NCBI GenBank assembly: GCA_024689525.1
Contig: JAILDI010000172.1
Span: forward strand, 1-5,115
Reading direction: 5' to 3'
Origin: Bacteroidales bacterium
GTDB lineage: Bacteria; Bacteroidota; Bacteroidia; Bacteroidales; UBA932
DNA: 5,115 nucleotides
The notes under the pieces are model-generated. The model saw nothing but the letters and a program-made list of their open reading frames with translations, was not told the origin of the DNA and did no database searches. Numbering within the stretch: position 1 is the stretch's first letter; each line of letters begins with the position of its first letter. This document shows, one piece after another, positions 1 through 5,115 of this stretch. The translations under genes were made by a program, and so were the position numbers.

Positions 1-855
1 CTCCCATATTTGCAGGTATCTTGCCTCCTTTTCTGTACTGGTTTCTTCCACCAGGGCGGAAGAGTCAGAGCTGTAATAATCTGTCCAAGGGAGCATCCGG
101 CCCGGCTCGGAACTCATAGCCCATGTGCCGCGGGGGCCGAATTCGGTTATCATATATGGCATGTCCACGCCATAGGACTGAAGGTTTTTTCCCACGCTGC
201 CAACAGAAGGATAATAAGAATTGACAGATATAAAATCGACATCCGGAGCATACTTGATCAGGTTCTTCACCCTTGCCTCTCCGGTACCTGCCAGTGCACA
301 GGTAATAGGGTGATTGCCATCCAATTCCTTGATTGATTTGGCGATGTCTCCCACGGCCTGCCACAAGTTTACATTGTTGTCGTTGGAGGATTCGATCTCA
401 TTTCCTATCGACCAGCACAAGAGCGCGGGATGGCTTTTATACTGGCGCACATATTCCATGATAGTCTCTTTTTGAGCAGCTACTTTGGCTGCGTCGGAAT
501 AGTCCATATACTTTGCGGCCGTCATACCCAGACCGAGATAAACCATCAAACCGGCTTTGTAGGCATTATCCATAATTTCACGAGTGTCTTCATCCTTTGG
601 GGAATAAAGCCTGATGGTGTTGCCTCCGAATTTCCTTACATCCGTATAGTAGCGATTGGTTGCCGCACCATTGACATAATAAGGAGTGTCACCAACAAAC
701 AGTTTCCACTGGCCAGTATCTCCTTTGAGAATTCTGACACTGGAAGCTTCTGTAGGCACTGCGTCGGACCCGATAGGAATGACATAATCATCTTTTTTGC
801 AGGCTGCCGTCAATATGATCAGCAGGGCCGTTAATATGTGTTTAATATTCCTCAT
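1..855 (-). CDS. GH2-type TIM-barrel glycoside hydrolase lipoprotein (3' end missing)
   Basis: The frame is open for exactly 285 codons from the ATG at 855 to the left edge, with no stop. The start gives MRNIKH, a hydrophobic core and the lipobox L15-T16-A17-A18-C19. After a linker of roughly 20-30 residues the barrel begins: LFVGDTPYYVNGAA (52-65), GGNTIRLYS (77-85) and AGLMVYLGLGM (101-111). YKSHPALLCWSIGNEIE (139-155) carries the Asn152-Glu153 acid/base pair. DFISVNSYYP (207-216) is the next strand, and PYMITEFGPRGTW (233-245) holds the nucleophile Glu238. Both Glu residues and their order match clan GH-A, closest to GH2 C-terminal barrels, so a retaining exo- or endo-glycosidase is expected. 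Typical GH2 enzymes have two beta-sandwich domains before the barrel; there is no room for them here. GH5 or GH72-like transglycosylases are less likely alternatives. Substrate unknown. It probably acts on the glycan imported by the SusC/D pair. Confidence 0.9.
   Translation of the reverse strand, partial: MRNIKHILTALLIILTAACKKDDYVIPIGSDAVPTEASSVRILKGDTGQWKLFVGDTPYYVNGAATNRYYTDVRKFGGNTIRLYSPKDEDTREIMDNAYKAGLMVYLGLGMTAAKYMDYSDAAKVAAQKETIMEYVRQYKSHPALLCWSIGNEIESSNDNNVNLWQAVGDIAKSIKELDGNHPITCALAGTGEARVKNLIKYAPDVDFISVNSYYPSVGSVGKNLQSYGVDMPYMITEFGPRGTWAMSSEPGRMLPWTDYYSSDSSALVEETSTEKEARYLQIWE
142..144 (-). other. Predicted catalytic nucleophile (Glu238)
   Basis: This GAA codon encodes the Glu of MITEFGPRGTW at the end of barrel strand 7. 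It lies 85 residues after the acid/base, a spacing compatible with GH-A barrels. The T-E-F-G context is a common nucleophile motif of GH2-type barrels. Confidence 0.85.
397..402 (-). other. Predicted catalytic acid/base (Asn152-Glu153)
   Basis: The two codons encode the N-E of CWSIGNEIE at the end of barrel strand 4, where clan GH-A enzymes keep the proton donor. The preceding HPALL and the W-x-x-G-N-E pattern are strongly GH2-like. An intact acid/base argues against a degenerate, purely binding barrel. Confidence 0.85.
787..855 (-). other. Lipoprotein signal peptide and putative surface-export signal of the hydrolase
   Basis: Residues 1-18 form a signal peptide with the lipobox L-T-A-A-C at 15-19. 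The residues right after the Cys are K-K-D-D-Y. A Lys followed by two acidic residues just after the lipidated Cys is the pattern described as a lipoprotein export signal in Bacteroidota, directing outer-leaflet display. The lipobox is seen directly; surface location is inferred. Confidence 0.8.
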
Positions 856-857
856 AA

Positions 858-2447
858 TCAATAACCTGGATTCTGCGGGAAGGTTTCGGCTCCCATATTG
901 ATGATTTCGCTTTCCGGAATAGGCCAGCGTACCATATACGGATTGGCGGGAAGATTGGTGCGGCCGAGGATGGATGGAGCATATTCCGGATTTCCGGCAT
1001 AGTTCTTTACCTGGTCGATCAGTATTCCCCTTCGTTTGAGGAAGAACCAGCGGTCTCCCTCGAATGCGAGTTCTCGGGCCTGTTCGTCAATTATGTTCTT
1101 TATAGTAAGAGCGCCTGTGAATTCCTGATTGCCTGCACGCTTCCAGGTCTTGTTGAAATAATATCGCGCTTTTGTCTGGTCGCCAAGCATCAGTGCCGCT
1201 TCAGCGCCCATTATATACGTTTCTCCAAGACGATAGACGATGATGTCCTTACAGCTGCGGGCTTCATATGGCTCCCTTGTCCAGATATCCGCATACTTGG
1301 TGCAGCCGGTCATCAGGTTGCGTATCAGTTCACCTTTGGAGTTGCGAGACGGAAGGTACTCGCCCGGCTTTACAGTAATTCCTCCAACAGTCAGAATATC
1401 ATCGGTGGTATTCTTATACTTGAACACATACCATTCAGAGTAACGCTTATCGGCTTTCTGGTCATATAGCGAAAGCAGATACGGGCTGACAAGGCATCGA
1501 CCGTAAGTAAATCCATAATTGTCGTAACTGCAGGCATACTCGTTCGTCCCTCCTATTTCCTGGCGGTAAAGAGCGATGAAAATCGTTGCCAGGTAATGTC
1601 CTTTAGGCGTCGTTGTAGATAGGCTGCCGCCCATTTCCGTACTCCACTCCTGCACCAGAAGGGCCTCGGAATGATTTAGGCTGGCACCTTTGAACACTTC
1701 GTCCACAGCGACGAGTGAGTATTTGCCGCTGGCATCAATAGCATCGACCTGCTCCAGCGCCGTATCCCAGTCCTTTATCCATAAAGCGGCCTTTGCAAGA
1801 AGGTGCCTTGCCGCAGCCTGATTAAACCGCCCGGGCTGGTAGGACGTCCAGTCCAGGACATCTATTGCGTATTTGAGATCGCTATAAATCAAATCAAACA
1901 CCTCACTCTGTGCCGCCGGATAGAACTCTCTTTCGTCGTTCAGGTTCTCCGGGGTTGTAGGCGTGGTATTGAGCCAGATGCGGTCGTAAACCCTGAAAAG
2001 ATGGAAATAAGACTGCGCGCGGAAACACTTTGCCTCCGCAACAGATCTCTTGACGTCCTCTGTCTGTTCCATCTTTTCACCCGCATAGATAATCTCATTG
2101 CAACTTCCTATCAGGGAATACATCGTTTTCCACAAAAAACTCACTTGAGTTGCGGAAGGCTTTAGATAGTTGGGATCGTAAATGCCGAAGAAGTTTCCTG
2201 TGCCGCCATTGGTCGTAACCAGATCGGTACCTCTTATCAGAGCCGTCCAGGTGGCATTCTCCGTTGATTCGCTCATCAGACTCCTGTCCTTGTCATAAAG
2301 GGCATTCACCGCCAGCTTGAGACCTTCCGGGGTGGAGTAAATATAATCGATGGAATACTTTGTAAGATTGTTCTCCTCAAGGTATCCATTGCAAGACGTG
2401 AGCGCCGCAATGCAAACAGTTATTATTATATAGAAAAACCTTTTCAT
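858..2447 (-). CDS. SusD/RagB-family surface glycan-binding lipoprotein
   Basis: This outer-membrane lipoprotein forms the lid over the SusC-like barrel and binds the incoming glycan. It is complete at 529 residues, normal for the family. The start is the ATG at 2447: it gives a short basic N-terminus (MKR), a hydrophobic core and the lipobox L16-T17-S18-C19, followed by NGYLEE as in many SusD proteins. The N-terminal SusD-like region includes AEAKCFRAQSYFHLFRVYD (137-155) and a TPR-like helix pair near 212-237. The C-terminal RagB/SusD domain includes VYRLGETYIMGAEAALMLGD (404-423), ARELAFEGDRWFFLKRRG (457-474) and RWPIPESEI (507-515), and ends in the hallmark QNPGY. It starts two bases after the susC stop and ends two bases before the hydrolase start. 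Ligand specificity cannot be read from the sequence, because SusD proteins diverge strongly at the binding site. Confidence 0.97.
   Translation of the reverse strand: MKRFFYIIITVCIAALTSCNGYLEENNLTKYSIDYIYSTPEGLKLAVNALYDKDRSLMSESTENATWTALIRGTDLVTTNGGTGNFFGIYDPNYLKPSATQVSFLWKTMYSLIGSCNEIIYAGEKMEQTEDVKRSVAEAKCFRAQSYFHLFRVYDRIWLNTTPTTPENLNDEREFYPAAQSEVFDLIYSDLKYAIDVLDWTSYQPGRFNQAAARHLLAKAALWIKDWDTALEQVDAIDASGKYSLVAVDEVFKGASLNHSEALLVQEWSTEMGGSLSTTTPKGHYLATIFIALYRQEIGGTNEYACSYDNYGFTYGRCLVSPYLLSLYDQKADKRYSEWYVFKYKNTTDDILTVGGITVKPGEYLPSRNSKGELIRNLMTGCTKYADIWTREPYEARSCKDIIVYRLGETYIMGAEAALMLGDQTKARYYFNKTWKRAGNQEFTGALTIKNIIDEQARELAFEGDRWFFLKRRGILIDQVKNYAGNPEYAPSILGRTNLPANPYMVRWPIPESEIINMGAETFPQNPGY
2391..2447 (-). 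other. Lipoprotein signal peptide and lipidated Cys of the SusD-like protein
   Basis: Residues 1-19 show basic K2 R3, a hydrophobic stretch from F4 to L16 and the lipobox L-T-S-C, so signal peptidase II should cut before C19. The residues after Cys are N-G-Y-L-E-E. Acidic residues shortly after the Cys fit surface display in Bacteroidota, though this is less clear-cut than in the downstream hydrolase. Confidence 0.88.
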
Positions 2448-2449
2448 CT

Positions 2450-5115
2450 TCAGAATGATGCTTTAACGCCAAACAACATAGTTCTGGGTTCGGGATACGA
2501 ACCGGGAGTCTGCTCAGGGCCATAGCCCAGGACCTTGGTGTAGTACCATGCATTGTTGCAGGATAGATAAAGCCGGAGACTGCGCATCTTGAGCGCATCC
2601 GCGGTTTTCTGAGGGAAAGTATAACCCAGGGTAACAGACCTTAAACGCAAATAAGATGCGTCCTGATAGCCAAGCGCCACAATATATGCCGGTGCCTGAG
2701 TCATATTCGGTGCAGGCGCTTCATTCGAAGGATTATAAAGTGTCCAGTAGTTGCGGCGTATGCCGTTTCTCTTACCGGTCATATCTCCGCCGTTACCAAA
2801 GGTTGTGAGGTACGAGTTGTAGAATGTACCTCCTGCCGAGATGTTGAGTGCAGCAGAAAGATCAAAACCTTTATACTTCAATGAGGTGGAGATGCTGCCC
2901 AGCCAGTCCGGATCGCGTGACATAATCACCCTGTCCTCTTCTGTAATCTTGTTATCGCCGTTCGTATCGGCAATCTTGATACTGCCGGGAGTTGCGGTGG
3001 GCATGTGAGAATTCTCAATATCATCATCTGACTGCCAGATACCGTCGAACTTATAGTCATAATAGACATTAACCGGAGAGCCGATAAACCATTTATTGTT
3101 GACATCATTCAGCGGATTTCCATCGGAATCCACTTCCCCGCTGATTCTCTTAATTTGGTTGATGTTTCGGCTGAATGCAAAATCCAGATCCCAGTTGAAA
3201 TCCTTTGTGGATATCGGTGTGGTGTTGAGAGAGATTTCAATACCCCTGTTCTGCACCCTGCCCAGATTCATCATCTGAGTGGTATATCCCAGGACCTGGT
3301 TTATAGTCTTGCTCACAAGCAAATCCGTGGTCTGGGTGTCATAGAGTTCAATCGAACCGTTGATGCGGTCTTTCAGGAATCCGAAATCAAGGCCGATATT
3401 AGTGGTGGTGGATGTTTCCCATTTAAGGTTTGGATTGTAAAGCGACGTCGATGGGAGATATCCAACTTCCACCTCGTCTCCGAAACGGTAATAGTAAGGA
3501 GTCGTGTTGCCCAATGTTGTGTACGGGCTGATTCCCTGATTACCTACCTGTCCCCAGCTAAGTCTCAGTTTTAAATTGTTCAGCCACTTTTCGGCTCCTT
3601 TCATAAACTGCTCCTTATTGATTCTCCAGGCAAAAGCCGCCGAAGGGAACACACCGTATTTGTTGTTTGCTCCGAATACGGATGAACCGTCAACACGGGT
3701 TGCCAATGTGAGCAGATAGCGGTCTTTATAATTGTAACGGACTCGTCCCAAAAACGACAGAAGCTGTCTTTGAGACAGTTCCCAATCCGGTTGGCCATAG
3801 TCCAGGGCGTTACCCACCGCATTATAGTACAGATCGTCGTTTGCAAATCCCGTTGCCGTAAAACCGAGTTTTTTCCAGGTGATGAAGTTGAAACCCTGCA
3901 TCAACGTGGCATCTAGATGATGTCCTCCGGAGAAATCGACAGTATAGTTGAGAATGTTCTCCAGTAAGTAATCGGAGGCGTTGCTTTCACTTACAGTCGC
4001 TTTACCCTGGGTGTTCTTTCCCGTTGTATGCTGGCGGCCCAGATAACTTCCGGCTTCCACGTCACGGCTGCTCAGACTGGTATTGAGGCGGTATGACAGG
4101 CCCTTGGCAATCTTCCAATCGGCAAAGAGATTGATCATCAGACGGTTCTGGATCGTCTTGTTTGTTGAATTCTCGATATTCCATAAAGGATTGACATGGG
4201 ATTCACCGGCTTCTGTAACATCTTCGAGGAGTTTACCCTGATCGTCATAAATCCGTGCAAGAGGAGGCATCGTGACAAAGGAACTGAAGCTGCCGTCGGC
4301 TGTTTCTCTCCAGCTGCGTGCATAGGTGATATTGGCGCCCAGACTCAAAGCATCCGACAGTTTCTGGTCCATGTTGATTCTGCCGGACAGTCTCTCGAAA
4401 CTTGAACCGGGCACCATACCGTCCTGATTATAGTATCCTATTCCCACGGCGGCTTTGGTCCTGTCTGTACCGGCCTGTACTAGAAGGTCGTGCCTGTGCT
4501 GCAACGCCGGATGTATCATAACCGATTCCCAATCCACATACTCGCCGCTGTTCAGGACGTCTGCCATAAAGCCACGGAAGCAGTCGGCCTCGTCGTAATA
4601 GCCATAAGCGTTATAGAACGCCTCGTGCCTGTATGCCGCCCACTGTTCGCCGTTGAAGAACTCAAAATTACGGCTTATTGTCTGAATAGCCGCATAACCA
4701 TCGTAAGTCACTTTCGTTTTGCCGGCGGAACCGCGCTTCGTGGTTATCAGCACAACGCCATTCGCCGCCCTGGCACCGTATATCGATTGCGAAGAAGCGT
4801 CTTTCAGCACTTCGATTGAGGCGATGTCGCTGCCATTCACATCATCGATGCTGGACATCGGCACTCCATCCAGGATATACAGAGGAGCATTGTCACCGGA
4901 AAGAGAGTGACGGCCACGGATGAGAATGCTTGATGAGCCGCCCGGTGCCGCACTACCCACATTGACCTGAATGCCGGGAGCGGAGCCTCGCAACATTTCA
5001 GCCACGCTTGTGGTCGGTACACCCTGCGCTTTCTCCACATCCACGGATGACAGAGCGCCTGTGATGTCGCTCCTGCGCTGTACACCATAACCCACGACCA
5101 CCACCTCGTCCAGCA
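2450..5115 (-). CDS. SusC/RagA-family TonB-dependent outer-membrane glycan transporter (5' end missing)
   Basis: This is the TonB-powered outer-membrane barrel that imports oligosaccharides captured by its SusD partner. 887 residues plus a TGA stop are visible; the frame is open to the window edge, with L-D-E as its first complete codons. The GTG at 5104 is an internal Val codon, not the start. Numbering from that Leu, DEVVVVGYG (2-10) is the conserved segment at the plug entrance. The plug follows to about residue 130, with LRGSAPGIQV, ILIRGRHSLSG, PLYILDGVP and IEVLKDASSQSIYGARAANG. The rest is the beta-barrel, including RVDGSSVFG, FPSAAFAWRI, LRLSWGQVGNQG, a D-x-N-G-D loop near 716-727 and YKGFDLSAALN. 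The last residue is Phe, as is usual for outer-membrane barrels. The signal peptide and N-terminal regulatory-like domain should lie upstream of 5115; full-length relatives are commonly about 1,000 residues. The susD gene starts two bases after the stop. The substrate is not deducible. Confidence 0.97.
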   Translation of the reverse strand, partial: LDEVVVVGYGVQRRSDITGALSSVDVEKAQGVPTTSVAEMLRGSAPGIQVNVGSAAPGGSSSILIRGRHSLSGDNAPLYILDGVPMSSIDDVNGSDIASIEVLKDASSQSIYGARAANGVVLITTKRGSAGKTKVTYDGYAAIQTISRNFEFFNGEQWAAYRHEAFYNAYGYYDEADCFRGFMADVLNSGEYVDWESVMIHPALQHRHDLLVQAGTDRTKAAVGIGYYNQDGMVPGSSFERLSGRINMDQKLSDALSLGANITYARSWRETADGSFSSFVTMPPLARIYDDQGKLLEDVTEAGESHVNPLWNIENSTNKTIQNRLMINLFADWKIAKGLSYRLNTSLSSRDVEAGSYLGRQHTTGKNTQGKATVSESNASDYLLENILNYTVDFSGGHHLDATLMQGFNFITWKKLGFTATGFANDDLYYNAVGNALDYGQPDWELSQRQLLSFLGRVRYNYKDRYLLTLATRVDGSSVFGANNKYGVFPSAAFAWRINKEQFMKGAEKWLNNLKLRLSWGQVGNQGISPYTTLGNTTPYYYRFGDEVEVGYLPSTSLYNPNLKWETSTTTNIGLDFGFLKDRINGSIELYDTQTTDLLVSKTINQVLGYTTQMMNLGRVQNRGIEISLNTTPISTKDFNWDLDFAFSRNINQIKRISGEVDSDGNPLNDVNNKWFIGSPVNVYYDYKFDGIWQSDDDIENSHMPTATPGSIKIADTNGDNKITEEDRVIMSRDPDWLGSISTSLKYKGFDLSAALNISAGGTFYNSYLTTFGNGGDMTGKRNGIRRNYWTLYNPSNEAPAPNMTQAPAYIVALGYQDASYLRLRSVTLGYTFPQKTADALKMRSLRLYLSCNNAWYYTKVLGYGPEQTPGSYPEPRTMLFGVKASF
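2933..2968 (-). other. Calcium-loop-like D-x-N-G-D motif in the SusC-like barrel
   Basis: The twelve codons read DTNGDNKITEED. Asp/Asn are at loop positions 1, 3 and 5, Gly at 4, Ile at 8 and Asp at 12, the spacing of an EF-hand or dockerin-type calcium loop. It follows the PGSIKIA strand and precedes RVIMSRDPDWLGS. This placement recurs in many SusC-like proteins, where it probably sits in an extracellular loop. Metal binding is inferred from the motif only. Confidence 0.6.
4805..4894 (-). other. SusC/RagA plug-domain signature segment
   Basis: This stretch encodes residues 74-103 of the visible SusC-like protein. It begins DNAPLYILDGVP and ends DIASIEVL, and is followed directly by KDASSQSIYGARAANGV. 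It matches the short conserved signature that separates SusC/RagA proteins from other TonB-dependent receptors such as siderophore transporters. The assignment is from recalled family patterns, not a profile search. Confidence 0.85.

Noticed and set aside
10..364. Open frames on both strands (plus 10-336, minus 65-364) overlapping the distal hydrolase region
   Set aside because: Both are out of frame with the intact 285-codon hydrolase reading frame, which carries the TEFG motif here. Neither product looks like a protein family.
430..834. Plus-strand open frame of 134 codons opposite the hydrolase gene
   Set aside because: It is antisense to a frame with clear lipoprotein and catalytic motifs. 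It has no recognisable domain or upstream regulatory signal and is explained as a shadow frame.
856..857. Search for promoter or terminator between genes
   Set aside because: Both intergenic gaps are two bases long, leaving no room for such elements outside coding sequence. No convincing hairpin plus T-run was noticed on the minus strand.
2377..2598. Minus-strand open frame spanning the susC/susD junction
   Set aside because: It overlaps the conserved C-terminus of the SusC-like protein and the signal peptide of the SusD-like protein in another frame. Its composition is rich in Cys, His and Arg with no domain.
3155..3574. Plus-strand open frame of 139 codons opposite susC
   Set aside because: It is antisense to conserved barrel sequence, has no motif, and its length is within chance expectation for this composition.
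5102..5104. GTG as a possible start codon for the SusC-like protein
   Set aside because: The frame continues upstream with L-D-E, part of the conserved DEVVVVGYG segment. A start here would lack a signal peptide, so this GTG is an internal valine.
5080..5110. Short GTG/GTC repeat-like run near the right edge
   Set aside because: It simply encodes the conserved run of valines in DEVVVVGYG and is not a DNA repeat.

Overview
The window is one tightly packed minus-strand operon segment from a member of the Bacteroidota, most likely Bacteroidales. It carries the susC-susD pair that defines a polysaccharide utilization locus (PUL), followed by a glycoside hydrolase. The assignment rests on three things: a SusC/RagA-type TonB-dependent receptor beside a SusD/RagB lipoprotein, lipoprotein signals of the Bacteroidota type, and no clear Shine-Dalgarno sequence at either visible start. 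Species cannot be told from this window.

Layout in transcription order (right to left). (1) 5115-2450: SusC-like outer-membrane transporter. Its 5' end lies outside the window, so the signal peptide and the N-terminal carboxypeptidase-regulatory-like domain are not seen; the reading frame enters at the conserved DEVVVVGYG segment. (2) 2447-858: complete SusD-like surface glycan-binding lipoprotein, 529 aa. (3) 855-1: the first 285 codons of a lipoprotein with a GH2-type TIM barrel. It has an Asn-Glu acid/base pair and a Thr-Glu-Phe-Gly nucleophile motif, and it runs off the left edge without a stop codon. Each junction has only two bases between stop and start, so the three genes are almost certainly cotranscribed and perhaps translationally coupled.

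How they would work together: the hydrolase, probably displayed on the cell surface, trims a glycan. The SusD-like lid captures the product and the SusC-like barrel imports it using TonB energy. The glycan cannot be named from the sequence. No regulator (hybrid two-component system, SusR-like, or ECF sigma/anti-sigma), promoter, terminator, RNA gene, mobile element or CRISPR array is visible; promoter and regulator would lie beyond base 5115 or elsewhere. There is no non-coding stretch longer than two bases.

I did not find a radically new system. The most interesting item is the third gene: a compact GH2-like barrel with no room for the usual N-terminal beta-sandwich domains and with an apparent surface-export signal.
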